Shown here piece by piece: positions 1 through 11,001 of a stretch of DNA of 64,000 nt. Both the position numbers and the translations under genes were made by a program. The DNA comes from Micropterix aruncella (Eukaryota > Arthropoda > Insecta > Lepidoptera > Micropterigidae), in contig OX155963.1 of the NCBI GenBank assembly GCA_944548615.1, positions 19,710,261 through 19,774,260 on the forward strand, in the 5' to 3' direction. Under the pieces are notes generated by a model that made no database searches, had not been told where the DNA came from, and saw nothing but the letters and a program-made list of their open reading frames with translations. The number at the start of each line of letters is the position of its first letter. The stretch's first letter is position 1.

Positions 1-120
1 TAAAAAATTGTTTTATTTGCAGTATATGCGAATTTTAGCAAAATTTCGATATTATTATTTTTTTTTGCGAAATTTCTGTTTTTTTGCGAAAGTTCCGTAT
101 TTCTAATGTTGGTTGATTGA

Positions 121-144
121 TGTGATTGATTGATTATGATTGGC

Positions 145-175
<31 letters not shown>

Positions 176-285
176 CGATTGATCGATCAATCAATCAATC
201 AATCAATTGACTTTCTTTGTCTATTGTATATTCAATGACAATCGCACTTAAAGAGTAAACTACAGTCGCGCGTTGGAGCTGACAA
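121..285 (+). repeat. GATT/AATC simple repeat plus family F sequence
   Basis: Positions 121-210 are a GATT array that switches to AATC, so the tract is self-complementary. The following 211-285 (CTATTGTATATTCAATGACA, then a GTCGGAGCTGACA-like end) recurs in inverted orientation at 46933-47003, where a GATT array also lies beside it. The rest of 1-600 is AT-rich with nothing recognisable. Confidence 0.75.
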
Positions 286-599
286 GCACTTTTTTCTGCT
301 CATCGATGTAGCCACTCAAATTCAAGATTTCTTTAATTTTGCTAGAACCACTTGAAACCTATAGAAAACGCGGCCATCCTCTGGCGCGCAAATTCACGTT
401 GAAAACAGGTATGCCGCGAGGTCACCGGCGACCAACATGGCGTTTAACGTGTTAAGTAGTATACAGAAATGATTACCAGATCACCAACAATAGCATAAAA
501 CCAATGGAGCTATTCCAGATTACTTTTGGCAATAAAATCCCCGTCGTCGTAAGCGCAAGACATTTCAATTATTATTGCGATCGTTAACTCCAGTTAAGC

Positions 600-805
600 G
601 CCCATCTATCTATCCTAGTGTTATTGGAACCGCGCCTCGGATGAGTGCATCAAAATCGTGAAGTCCGATCCGATCCGGCTCCCCATTAAGTGTATTCTGG
701 CGGAACGCGGAAGATACCTTCTGCTAGCGAAACCTCGGCTTTGATCGCCGGCGGCATCGCCTCCAAGGTCGCCGAGGAAAGCTGGTATGGCTCGCTTCAC
801 TAGAT
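600..805 (+). other. GC-richer stretch with short open frames, unrecognised
   Basis: This stretch is clearly less AT-rich than its surroundings. One plus frame is open for about 37 codons (CYWNRASDECIKIVKSDP...) up to the TGA at about 736, and another frame is open after it. It could be a relic of a coding exon. No domain is recognisable and no splice sites could be fixed. Confidence 0.2.
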
Positions 806-1040
806 AGATAGCACGGCTTGGCTATTCAAAAATGAAAGGGATGCCTGCTGCATAAATGATAGAGCCGTAAGCGCTACCTCCGGTATGTGAAATAAATTAC
901 TGGACGACTGAAATTTGATCTTGAAATTTTTAGTATAACACATTTTGTATATGGTGGCTCGGTGCCTGACTAGAAGTTGCCATACTAGAAAATTCTATAG
1001 TTATAATACTTCATTAAAAATCTTATCGTGGCTTAAAATA

Positions 1041-1202
1041 GTAGATTGTATCACAAGGGAGCAAAATAATATTTTTACGGCGAGGGCGCTTTTTTGAATC
1101 CAGAGCGAAGTGAGGGATTCTTTAGTAGAATCCTGAACGTAGCGAGGGATTCAAAAAAGCACCCGAGCCAAAAATATTTTGCGCCCGAGTGATACACTCT
1201 AC
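1041..1202. repeat. 162-bp imperfect inverted repeat (foldback)
   Basis: The left arm 1041-1101 (GTAGATTGTATCACAAGGGA... to ...TTTTTTGAATCC) is the reverse complement, with scattered mismatches, of the right arm 1147-1202 (GGATTCAAAAAAGC... to ...GTGATACACTCTAC). The loop itself repeats the theme GAATCCxGAxCGxAGxGAGGGATTC. The architecture is that of a small foldback or MITE. No target duplication was identified. Confidence 0.7.
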
Positions 1203-1313
1203 TTTAGGGGCCGCCTCATATTTTAGGGGCCGTCGTACCAGCCAGTCTTTATTCAAACAATATTTGCGTTCGATTTCTTCGGCGCTGAAGACTAAGATGT
1301 TTCAAATTAAAAA

Positions 1314-1384
1314 AGTGTGCCGCAAAGATAAATTGCGGCGCACTGATTCAAAAAGTGAGCCGCAAAGATGATTGCGGCGCACTT
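1314..1384. repeat. Two tandem stem-loops
   Basis: Two adjacent units, 1314-1344 and 1353-1384, each read GTGxGCCGCAA-loop-TTGCGGCGCAC and can each fold as a perfect stem of about 10-11 bp with a short loop. The units are direct repeats of each other. Function unknown. Confidence 0.65.
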
Positions 1385-1910
1385 ATAAAGTTTCTTATAG
1401 AAAACACCACTTTTGGGCGCACTTAAAGGCGATCCAAGTCGTTCTTTTCGGATAGATGGGATGAAAAGTATCTACCTACTGTTAAACATGGCAGTTAAAC
1501 TGAATTTGTCCTAAAAAAAATCGTTTAATGTGGTTCCGCGAATGTAGTTCCAAATCGCTAAAAAGATATCAAATAAAAAAATCTTCTCCTAACCTCAGAG
1601 TCAAAGAGTTGACGGATACTCTAAACAAATTGGAAGTTTCGAAGTTTACTAGTCATATAACGAAAATTCGGTAAAAATTAGTTGATTCCTTGATTGACTT
1701 TTTACAGGGTTCGTATTTTTTGCTGATCTTACTGAAAAACTAACAAATTTGGGTGATTTTCGACCCCCTTAGGGGATTTTCAGATTATTGACTTATAAAC
1801 TGATACTGGGAGGTGATCAATTGGCATGTTGTTTCGATTTTTCGGTATTTCTCTGCGTACCTATTTCGCATAAGATAAATAAAATTTCTAAATACAACTT
1901 GAGCACGCGG
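1385..1910. other. AT-rich, nothing recognised
   Basis: No coding frame, repeat family or RNA gene could be supported in this stretch. The same is true of 2150-2570 and 1203-1313. Confidence 0.5.
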
Positions 1911-2150
1911 AGAATCTTTAGACCTTTATCTAATTATTAGTATAACGTATGTAGTTAAGACGCGATGTGTATTATACACTAAGATATTTATATTAGTACT
2001 CCTCCTTAAGCCATCGATGAATCTTAGACCTTTAGACCTTAGAATCTTTAGACCGTTATCTATTAGTATAACGTTTGTAGTCAGACGCGATGTTGATTAT
2101 ACGGTGTGATATTTCGAATGATACCCTTCTTAAGACATCGACGAATCTCG
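1911..2150 (+). repeat. Two-unit tandem duplication, about 130-bp period
   Basis: AGAATCTTTAGACC followed by TATTAGTATAACG, GACGCGATG and TTAAGxCATCGAxGAATCT occurs at 1911 and again at 2041. The units differ at many sites, so the duplication is old. Confidence 0.7.
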
Positions 2151-2572
2151 TATCGCTTTTACCTTATCTCACGAAGCTTTTACCCAATTTGTAATTAACG
2201 GACCCTCCTCTATCTTAACTACCAGTTTCCATAATTTGATGGTGCTTTTAATATTTAAAAACACTTACAAGGTATCCTGTAAATCGAGGAACCAACGAAC
2301 GCGTTTATCTCGATGCGGGCCATTGCCAGAGAAAATATAAAGATAAGACTATCAATCAATCATTGATTTATGTATAACGGAAAAATGCTTCTTATGAATT
2401 TAACGAAGTTGTGAACATTAATATGTCTCAAATACAGGTTGTTGCGCCATAGAGTTTCTGTGTCAGATTTTTGATTTATTGGATAACTGAATCGAGGGTT
2501 GAGGCAGTGCAGATTGGATCGTCGAATCGTGCTAATACTTTCTTAAAAAGGCCATATATTGTGATGCAATCG

Positions 2573-2880
2573 CCTTTTCCTTCTCCTTCTTCTTCTTTTT
2601 CTCCTTCTCCTTCTCCTTCTTCTCCTTCTGCTTCTCCTTCTCCTTCTCCTTCTCCTTCTCTTCCTCCTTCTCCTTCTCCTTCTCCTTCTCCATCTCATTC
2701 TCCTTCTCTTTCTCTTTCTCTTTCCCCTTCCCCTTCCCCTTCCCCTTCCCCTTCCCCTTTCCTGTCCCCTTCCCCTTCCTCTTCCCCTTCCCTTTCCCCT
2801 TTCCTGACCCCTTCCCCGTCCCCCTTCCTCTTCCTCTTCCCCTTCCCCTTCTCCTTCTCCTTCTCCTTCTCCTTCTATCT
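2573..2880 (+). repeat. Polypyrimidine tract, (CCTTCT)n / (CCCCTT)n
   Basis: About 300 bases are almost pure C/T on the plus strand, with only a handful of purine interruptions. The tract grades from TTCTCC units to CCCCTT units and back. It creates an apparent Pro/Ser-rich open frame from 2471, which is an artefact of the repeat. Such tracts can form intramolecular triplex (H-DNA). It directly abuts a truncated family B copy. Confidence 0.9.
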
Positions 2881-2887
2881 CCCGTGA

Positions 2888-3530
2888 GGTGATCGTAGAA
2901 GACTTAAGACGAGACGTGTGTGTGATGGGCCTCCCTGACGCCCGTCAGAGACGAACGCCTTAGGTGAGGCACCGGGAGACGTATCCTACAGCCTCGCCCC
3001 CTGACTGCTAGTTTAAAAGAATACCTCCATCTGGAATTAACTATCAGGATACCTCCGACCTCCTGACTGGTTACAGGTTCGTGGTCGCTTGAACGGTCCT
3101 CTTCCTTACGTAGCGGTGATACGGTGTCTACCGAATCTATCGCGGACAACGGCATACTATGGCCGACTCTTCACCCGGTATCAGGTAGCCGAATGGTCAT
3201 TTCAAGTGCAGTTGCCGTAAAAAACTACCCCCGCTCTATTAGCATTAGGAAACATTACCGTTTCCGGACTCCCTCGGCTGTTAATCGGAATGCACAACCG
3301 ATTGGCTGACGCCGCACGGAGCGCAAACCGTCCAGGAGCGCCCGACAGTTGACTTCTAAGGAAGGCTGGCCCGCAGGCCAGAGTCCTGCCCGGGCTCGCA
3401 CTGCTGCGCAGGGGCCGCCGGATGGGCGTTGACCCGTGCGTTTGACTGACCCTATACACAGGGGTCTTAGTGGCCAAACTGCAGTAGGGCCCATTAGCTC
3501 CCTCCATGCTCTGACAATCAGATGCATGGG
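2888..3530 (-). repeat. Family B repeat (unclassified 0.7-kb GC-rich retroposon-like)
   Basis: Read on the minus strand, this matches the family B copies at 10286-11001, 20336-21012 and 39013-39724. Landmarks are GACCC...CGCACGGGTCAACxCC, the TGCGCxCCGTGCGGCGTCAG block, CCTATAGAGCGGGGG, and GATAGATTCGGTAGACACCGTATC. Its 3' end is missing where it meets the polypyrimidine tract. Apparent open frames here are frame-shifted in other copies, so the repeat looks non-coding. Confidence 0.8.
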
Positions 3531-4046
3531 TCGAAAATAGCCGTTCTCACCGTCAACCACTGGAAGGGCCGATCTGCTGATTTCTTTTATGGATGTCGCG
3601 TGCGGGAGGAACGTTAATTTATACAGGCGCAGCAGCAAGAACCTGCTCCCGGCGACTTGGACCTGAGCCTGAACCACTGTGCGAACGGCCGTAAGGACAC
3701 AATGCATACTTACTTACTCTGTTTTTTAAGATTATTTTTATTCCTCTATTTAGTCGTACCGTGACCGTGTAACTGCATAGTGCAAAATATAATGTTTAAA
3801 TAGTCCAAACAAGATTTCTGGAGTTAAAAATATACAAAAGCTTTATAAAAAATGGGTTCTGTCATCCCAAGACTATTCCAGCAAGTAGAGAAGACCCCCC
3901 CCCCCCCCCCCGCCAACCCAACCTCCCCCGCTGGCCAATTCGTAGCATATTTCTAGTATTCGCCTTGGTATTAAGATGGTATTTTCGCAAAATGTATGAA
4001 GTATTTCCTTAAATATGTCGGATTTTAAATATTATTTGCGTCGCTT
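3531..4046. other. Unique-looking sequence with a C17 homopolymer
   Basis: Positions 3895-3911 are seventeen consecutive C residues (G-run on the minus strand). Nothing else is recognised between the family B copy and the family C copy. Confidence 0.6.
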
Positions 4047-4372
4047 GAGATATTCCAACCAAAATTTCACTACGTGATTTCGGTTCAACAAGGCATCTCA
4101 TCACAATCTTTTCGACTCTTGCCATGACCAAATGATGCCTGCATGCCAAACTTCAGCTCAATCGAAAAAAGCGTTTGGGCACTATCGTGAAGGAATATAC
4201 ACATACACACACATACACACACACACACACAGCACACATGCACAGCCATACACACCGACTCACCAATAGTCTTCAGTCTGGAAATGGTGGTCAAAAACTA
4301 CATATCCGTCTTCATCTCCAAAAAAAAATGTGCGCGTTCACAATACTTTTCCTCTGCCGGGAAAGTGAAATT
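4047..4372 (-). repeat. Family C repeat with internal CA microsatellite
   Basis: On the minus strand this reads GGGAAAGT...GTGAACGCGC, then GACCATTTCCAGACT, a (TG)n tract (4196-4250 on plus as ACACAC), ATAGTGCCCAAACGC, AAGAGTCGAAAAGATTGTG, and GGTTGGAATATCTC. The same order occurs at 12541, 20195, 42015 and 50985. The microsatellite sits at the same internal position in each copy and varies in length. Confidence 0.8.
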
Positions 4373-4399
4373 GGCATCCACACATGCTTTATATAACTT

Positions 4400-5355
4400 G
4401 GACGGGCTCTTTAGCTGTGCTGATCCGTTTGTAGTATAGAGCTACTTCATAATGATATTTTTATTGCTCTACTTGAAAGATTCAGAGCTACACTTCCAAA
4501 CATATATTTAAATATTGGGTCTTTACTCGTTCATTATGGATTAATTTTTATTATTATTGTAGAACATTTTTAACCAATCATTTTATTAAGTGGTAAACTT
4601 ACCTAAAAATGGTAAGTTTTCCTTGATTTTGTTTGTTGATTATTTATTCCAAAGTTATGTTCCTTTAGTTACTAGATTATTTATTCCAAATTGAGCCTTT
4701 GACTATTTTAAATCATCGTTTAATTTCGTAATTATTCTTATTATTTCTATTTTAAATTGCATCTACCTAATTCTTTTTTATGATTGTATTAGATTTTTCT
4801 TATTAGATAGCTATGCTTATTCAACATTATGATTTATTTCGTATAGTTTACTTGCCTTTTTTGTTAAAATATACGTATTTATTTTTCTTTTCCCTAATTT
4901 GTTAATTATTTAAAAAAATAATAAACAGATAAAGAGTTTGAATTCCATATCCATTTACCTATTCACATTGTCTTTGTTTTAAATTTGACGAATTCAACAA
5001 TATCAATACAGTATACTTAACAATTATATCATTATTGTTCTGTAACTTTTTATTTCAATTAAAGAAACTTATTACGATTATGATTAGTCGAATGAAGATC
5101 CACAGAATATTGGGCGTTTAGATATTGTATCACATACACGCACGCACAAACCCCACAAAACGATTTAAATAATACTACGATAGAGGAAACTCACAAGTGT
5201 AACAATCTAGGTCATGCGGCTTGTTAAATTTTGATAGACCAACTGACGAAATGGTGATCGAAACAACTGACGAATACTGCCAAAGGCTAAATTTGACGTG
5301 ATACCGCAAACATTGGCGTATCAAATAATAATTATAACAGTATAAATGCCTAATG
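4400..5355. other. AT-rich, nothing recognised
   Basis: Very AT-rich with many short T and A runs. No coding frame above background, no RNA gene and no repeat family was identified. Confidence 0.5.
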
Positions 5356-5390
5356 CAGCGGTTCCTAAACTTTTTAGGATACGGAATCCG
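5356..5390 (+). mobile_element. Possible hAT-type terminus
   Basis: CAGCGGTTCCTAAACTTTTT resembles the CAGNGGTTCTCAAACTTTTT ends common in hAT-superfamily non-autonomous elements. No matching opposite end or target duplication was found, so this is a weak call. Confidence 0.3.
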
Positions 5391-5635
5391 TGGTAGATAA
5401 GTCGCTTTTGTTTGGCTGAACCCTTTGCTGGAGGATATTGGGAGCGGACGGTGACAGTTCCCCCAAATTGTTTTTTTTAAATATTTATTCACTTATTAAA
5501 AAAATCCGAATCGGGGGATTTAATATAGAAATTTTCTGATTTTCAAGATAGGTCATTATAATTAAGCTAAATCAAGCTAAATCTTGTAAACAATTAAATA
5601 AAGATTAATAGTCGAAATGTCCGTACCATATTTTA

Positions 5636-5737
5636 AGTATCATCCTGTATTTATAACCACATTTCAAATGCGACTGTCTTTTTATGCTGTGTGAGCGTCC
5701 ATGATTCAGCACAGTAAATAAGGATGTAAAATCTTGC
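5636..5737 (-). pseudogene. RTE-type reverse transcriptase C-terminal scrap
   Basis: One minus frame reads IYCAESWTLTQHKKTVAF followed by EMWL and a stop. This matches the YGxESWTLxxxxxxxIxAFEMWxYRR stretch found near the C-terminus of RTE-like LINE polyproteins. Only about 34 residues survive, and no other part of that element is present. Assignment to the RTE clade is from family knowledge. Confidence 0.6.
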
Positions 5738-5771
5738 CTAAAGCCCAAGGAATAATAGACTTATGGGTCTA

Positions 5772-5945
5772 CTGCAAGGCCCAGTGACATAGTGGTTACG
5801 TAGCCTGATCTTACATTTTAAGGTTCCGAGTTCGATTCCCGGCTGAGTTCGAGTCCCGCCATTTTCAAATGGGATAAAATGAACGGAATTGCATTTCAAT
5901 TCCGTCGATCGAATGCAATAACAACACACACATCATGGTAGAGTT
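5772..5945 (+). mobile_element. tRNA-derived SINE
   Basis: The head contains a box-A-like GTGACATAGTGGTTA and a box-B-like GAGTTCGATTCCCGG about 45 bases later, the spacing of an internal Pol III promoter. The ends do not pair as an acceptor stem, so it is not a tRNA gene. The tail (TTTCAATTCCGTCGATCGAA then TGCAATAACAAxACACACAC) recurs at 16288-16330. Confidence 0.65.
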
Positions 5946-6447
5946 GTGAAAATGGCATAATAAAGAGTAGAAACAAACAAACAAATAAACTTACGGCGAT
6001 ATCTCTAGAGGAATGAAGCGATTCGAAAGGAAAACAGCATGATACATGAATCGTAAAAGAATGTAAGTAGGAACAGTGGGATATGTAAGACAAACGGACG
6101 ACCGTCAGAAAAGAGTCGGCAACAAATTATCGTTGAGAAAGCAACACGAAGAGACCCGAGCAAAACTGGTAAAGCCGCTCACAATTAGGGTGTAGGCAGA
6201 TAGCGGGGCGGTCGCCAGTTTATTAAGGACGTGCCATCGCTCTCTGCCACAACCCACCACCACTGCAGATACAAGCCATGAGACAAGTGGATGTGGCGGC
6301 ACTCATCGCGAATCGCGGGGAGGCGTTTGGCATGGGGCCGTTGATATTATCCCTACCAAACGCCCCCTAAAAACCAAGAACCTGTTTTCAACCTGTTCAC
6401 CCCTATCAAAGTCTATAATTCAATTTAATTTCATTTAATTTCAATTA
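5946..6447. other. No supported feature
   Basis: Mixed-composition sequence with short open frames on both strands that look like chance. Nothing recognised. Confidence 0.45.
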
Positions 6448-6500
6448 CACGGCTGGACAAAAAAAAAGAAGTGTAATGTGTTCAGGGTTCATCTTGCTAG
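6448..6500 (-). repeat. Family A fragment (terminal part)
   Basis: CACGGCTGGACA...GTGTAATGTGTTCAGGGTTCAT matches the inverted right end of family A (compare CTGAACACATTACACTCC... at 7546 and 8713). Only the end is present. The following 6501-7006 holds nothing recognised. Confidence 0.55.
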
Positions 6501-7006
6501 TTCTTCTTATTCCTCCTTTGCTATATCGCATCTGTCCACAGTTATTGTTCGTGTTAGGTAGAGCTCGATCTCCTACCTATTGATTTTTGTGCTCAGTGCG
6601 GATATTCTCTATACGCGTATTTCAACATATTAACAAAATTCAACCGGTCACGTGGAAGTGGCTCAAAATTAATAAGGGAGGAAGATTCATAAATACATAC
6701 AAAGATTATGCTAGGTAATGATGCGAAGTAAATGACTTCCCATATTCACATGACCATCCTCAGCGCATACCCAACTAGGCCGGATATAGCCTGTATCTGG
6801 GTAGAGGACGTATTGTCTGACTCTTGGATAGAGTATCATAATTGGCGTATACGTATAACCCTACATAACTGAAGACACTTCTAACATGTAAGACGAGAAA
6901 GACAAGTTAAGTTAAATAAAAGCGTTTAATTACGGCATTATCCGTCACGTTAATTTTAATCAGAAATTCCGATACAAACAAGTAAATATATTAAAAAGAA
7001 TAAAAA

Positions 7007-7582
7007 CACGACTGCCGTTACAGAAAGTGAACTATTTATTATTATTTTTATTACGGTTTTTTATGAAATATTTGTGGTCTATGTATTTATTCATATAGAT
7101 ATATCAGAGTGTCATAATTATTACATGCCGGATTTTTTTCGAGTATAATTGCGTAGTTTTATAATTTTCCAAAATGCTGGAGTCTTACAAATCTATTCTA
7201 AATTCGTAAGAACCAAAAACGGTTATTTTAAAATCGGTAATATTTTGTGTAGACTAATATTAAATACTTTGTATAGTTTAGTTAGCTAAATTAATATTCC
7301 AAATATTTGTATTCGTTACTAGGCCTACCGAATATATTCCTGACAGCCGCGAAGAAAACGAACGAAAAAAATTAAACTGTCAAATGATGAATGTCAACAC
7401 GCACCGCGGAACACGGCGATTTATATTAAAGACGCTGCTTTCTCCTTAAATGAAAGCAAGGGGTCGCGGCACGTATCCTATAACACTTGTTAACTTTAGA
7501 AGTTATGGTGGAATAAAGAAACAGAAAACATGCATATATGAATTCTGAACACATTACACTCCTTTATTGTCAGACAGTCGTG
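7007..7582 (+). mobile_element. Family A non-autonomous element (MITE-like), copy 1
   Basis: The element starts CACGACTGCCGTTACAGAAA and ends CATTACACTCCTTTATTGTC then AGACAGTCGTG, giving short inverted ends CACGACTGCC / GxCAGTCGTG. Flanking AT-rich sequence (CAAGTAAATATATTAAAAA) is also shared by other copies, so the true borders may lie slightly outside. No transposase is encoded. Other copies are at 8337, 24710, 39835, 62570 and 63949. Confidence 0.65.
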
Positions 7583-8336
7583 TAAAAATAACTGAATTTC
7601 TTGATTCTGAGGACTACTTGATTGGCGATTTACTACGTTATCCTTCCGCGTGCAGCATGGCTTGATAAAACAGCGGTCATCTCAGTTCAAGCAAATTGTC
7701 GCGCAGAATGCGATGCGCGAGCCTTTATCTGCCTCAGCAGTAAACGAATCTCGTGGCGATATTGGCGTCCTACGACACACTACAAATTGCAAGTGGCGCC
7801 TCTCTGGCAAAATAGCAATTTTGCACGAGACACTATTGCAAATGATCGAGTGGATTTGAAAAAGCATTAGGAATAGCAATAACGCGCATTGGATCAGAAG
7901 ACATTTCTGCAAGAAATTCAACCAAAGGGGAATGGATGAGCACCAGAAAAAGATAAAAAATATTGATGAAACCAGCTTCAGATCGACTGCTCTATAAGAG
8001 TCATGCGGGTCGGTGCGCCGTTCACACTATGGTTGTTATTCTGGTTAGTGTTGATTCATGAAACAATATTCATTATTTTTAGTGTTTATTAGGTTTTAAT
8101 AAAGTCGTAACATAAAACCTTATTAACTGATGATCTTATGATTCAGAACAAAAATCACACATTTTCATACACCCCACGGTGTGAGTTGAGTGTACGCTTT
8201 ACGACATGGTAGCTTTCCGCGTTTACACTTACCCCAAAGTAAGATTAATATCAAGCAGAAAGCAATAATATTTAAAGAAGAATTCAAAATTCACATAAAA
8301 GTAAAACAAGTAAATATATAAAAAATTACAAAAAAA
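7583..8336 (+). repeat. Inter-element segment repeated after the second family A copy
   Basis: GACTGCTCTATAAGAGTCAT (7987) and the CACATTTTCATACACCCCAC...GTGTACGC segment (8157-8245) recur in the same order at 8791 and 8883-8930. Blocks 7007-8250 and 8337-9740 are therefore diverged direct repeats of one composite unit. The short open frames in 7622-7921 have no recognisable domain. Confidence 0.6.
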
Positions 8337-8751
8337 CACGACTGCCATTACAAAAAGTCAAGTAGGTACTGTATTTATAATTATTTTTATTACGGTTTTT
8401 TTAATGAAATGTTTGTGTTTTATATATTTATCCATATAGATACATTACATATTTTCGGAATGTACTCAATCAGACCTTTTATTTGACACGAAACACGATC
8501 TATTTATGACATTTGAAGACTTTGACATTTATTTATCAACATTTGAAGACTTGGACATTTAGACAACTATTTACTTAACATTTGGACAGTTAAGGTAACT
8601 TATGACACTCGGGATGACAGAACGATTCTACCAATATCACATACTTCTTAATCAGTTCGAGCGTTTAGAAGTTATGGCGGAATAAAGAAACGGAAAACAT
8701 ACATAAATAAACCCTGAACACATTACACTCCTTTTTTGTTGGGCAGTCGTG
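8337..8751 (+). mobile_element. Family A non-autonomous element, copy 2
   Basis: Same ends as copy 1 (CACGACTGCCATTAC... and ...GGGCAGTCGTG) but shorter (415 bp against 576 bp), mostly through a different interior. The inner part carries repeated GACATTT motifs (8507-8600). Confidence 0.65.
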
Positions 8752-8930
8752 TAAAAATAGGGAATATTTATGAAACCTGCTTCCGTTCGACTGCTCTATA
8801 AGAGTCATGCAGGTCAAGTGAGGGCAGTTTACACTCTGGTTAATATTGTGGAAAAACTAAAGGGTATTTTGAAATGAAGTATCACACATTTTCGTACACT
8901 TTCCCCACGGTGTAGGGTAAGTGTACGCTC

Positions 8931-9703
8931 TACTATTCTGCCGTCGTAAATGAAAACACATTAACTTAATTTACTGTGTTTATACAAGTTTGGTTCTTTA
9001 AAATCACGAGTTGGAGTACTATAAAGCAAATATTTCGGTTTGTCTGTCGATGGATAGTTACCGAGATACCTAAGATAAAAACACAGTATTTATTAAAAAA
9101 TCAGAATATTTTAAATAAAAAACGCAGTATGTATAATTTTTTAAGTTAAAATTCAGTAACCTATTATTTACTGTGATCTTTTTTAATACCTATAAGCATT
9201 TAAGAAATATTTTTATTTGGATACAACACGGCTTCTTCAGATACTGTGGTTTTAGGTAAAATTTTGTTAAAAGTTAATTTATTAATACATGAATTAATCA
9301 CAGTATCTCAATTACTGTGTTTAAGGTGCCTTCAGTTTTTTATTTATTTTAAAAATAAAAACTATTTATTTTACATGGTTAGAACACAGTAATGGGTAAA
9401 ATTTACCTATAACACAGTAACCACTCAGTTACGGTGTTATAGCTTAACAATATTAAATTTATCAAATTATTTTCCTAATTTAAAACACAATATCTAATTT
9501 AATTAATTAAACAATTATAATTTAATATATATTTTTATGCAGAATTGAAGTTCTAACTATTTTTTAACATTAAAGATTAAAATAAATAATCTATATTGAT
9601 TACTTTGATCATGAAAACAAATATTTAATAACTGAACTTTGACCGCGTTTATCTCAAAACGTCTTTTTTCAAGTTACTGTGTTTTCATTTACGACGGTAG
9701 TAT
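8931..9703. mobile_element. MITE with 20-bp terminal inverted repeats and CACAGTAA subterminal motifs
   Basis: The left end CCGTCGTAAATGAAAACACA (8940) is matched in inverse at 9677-9698 (TGTGTTTTCATTTACGACGG). The interior is very AT-rich and repeats ACACAGTAA / TTACTGTGTT many times on both strands, as expected of subterminal transposase-binding repeats. It interrupts the GTGTACGCTCTAC...GGCGTACCTTTACCCC repeat seen unbroken at 8157-8250. The target duplication could not be fixed. Confidence 0.6.
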
Positions 9704-9764
9704 ATTTTTAACTGTGCGGGCGTACCTTTACCCCAAAGTACCCCTTTCTCCTGGGTGATATCTT

Positions 9765-10215
9765 TTGGGGGCAGTTGACGGTTTGCGCTTCGTGCGGTGT
9801 CAGACAATCGACTGTGCACTCCAGCGAATAACCGGAGGATTCTGAAAAAGACATACGGTTATTATTTGCCTAATGTCTGCCGCTCTTCAAACGACCCGTT
9901 GGCCACCCGATCCTGTCGGTCCGCGATAAGTTCAAACTGGATTACCGCTTACATTAGGTAGAGGTCGCGCAAGCGACTTCGAACCAGTACCAGCGGGGAG
10001 GACGGGGAAACCCGGCCAAATAAGATAGCCAGAGCGCGCTGTCGGCCCGCTCGGTTCTCTTCCCAGTGTCTCGCGGTAAGACTTGGACTCTGAGGGACGA
10101 TTTGGCGTAGCTAGGCGGTGGAGTGTATTGTCCCCAAGTCTCTACGTTCACTCCAGGTTGAAAGAACGTTTACACATGTTATACCTCCCTGAGGTGACGG
10201 GTTCGCCCGTTGTAT
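9765..10215 (+). repeat. Family B repeat, subtype II
   Basis: Shares CGGTTTGCGCxxCGTGCG, CGACTGTGC, AAACGACCxGTTGGCCAC, GGTAGAGGxCGCGCAAGCG and the end GGTTGAAAGAACG...GACGGGTTCGCCCGTTGTA with 37800-38430. It is more diverged from the other copies, hence a second subtype. Confidence 0.7.
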
Positions 10216-10285
10216 CTCGAAAGTGGCCAAGTTAAGTATACTTTTACGCGAACCCATACACTTACTTCATTGCCTAGATGGAAAT

Positions 10286-11001
10286 GGGCCCTGTTGCAGT
10301 TTGGCCACTAAGGCCCAGCTGTATAGGGTCGGTCAAACGCACGGGTCAACACCAATCCGGCGTCCTCCACGCAGAAGTGCGAGCCCGGGTAGGACTCTGA
10401 CCTGCGGGACAATCTCCCTTAGGAGTCAACGTTCGGGCGCTCCTGGACGGTTTCTCACCGTGCGGCGTCAGCCGATCGATTATGCATTCCGATTAAGAGC
10501 CGGGGGAGTCTTTCCAGACTCTTAGTCGTGTTGTAGTAATGTTTCCTATAGAGCGGGGTTAGTCGTTAACCTTACGGCTACTGCTCTTGAAACGACCATT
10601 CGGCTACCCGATCGCGGGTGAACAACCGGGCAAAGGATGCCGTGGTCTGCAATAGATTCGATAGACAACGTATCACCGCTAAGTAAGGGGGGGGGGGGCG
10701 TGCAAGCGACCTCGATCGTGTAACCAGTCAGGAGGTATCCTGATAGTTAATTCCAGACGGAGATATCCTTCTAAACTGCTCACCCCTGAAACTGACCGCT
10801 GGGTACCTATCCCAGTGCCTCGCAGTAAGGCGTTGTACTCTGACGGGCAGGTGGCGTAAGTAGACAGTGACTGTAACAGTAACAGTAACAGACTGTTTTC
10901 ATCCCAAGTCTACTATGCTCACCTCACGGAAGACAGAACGATCTAATATCGTTAAAACTTCTTGAGCTGACGGGTTCGCCCATTGTAGTCGACAGCTCTA
11001 G
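10286..11001 (+). mobile_element. Family B repeat, full-length copy with flanking direct repeats
   Basis: A 716-bp copy running from GGGCCCTGTTGCAGTTTGGC to TAGTCGACAGCTCTAG. The 16-mer TTGCCTAGATGGAAAT lies immediately on both sides (10270-10285 and 11002-11017), an apparent target-site duplication of the length expected from target-primed reverse transcription. There is no poly(A) tail and no conserved open frame. An internal G-run (10688-10697) and a small (AACAGT)n tract (10875-10893) are local to this copy. Confidence 0.75.

Noticed and set aside
600..805. Conserved host exon
   Set aside because: Open frames of under 40 codons with no recognisable domain or splice sites; kept only as a low-confidence compositional note.
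2471..2887. 138-codon Pro/Ser-rich protein
   Set aside because: It is the translation of a polypyrimidine simple repeat with no unique flanking coding sequence.
3202..3707. Overlapping minus-strand open frames of 101 and 150 codons in family B
   Set aside because: Equivalent frames at 10223, 11714, 20252 and 39021-39556 are in different phases and broken at different places, so coding is not conserved; they are repeat-borne artefacts.
5772..5860. tRNA gene
   Set aside because: Box A and box B-like sequences are present, but the ends do not form an acceptor stem and the tail recurs elsewhere; it fits a tRNA-derived SINE better.
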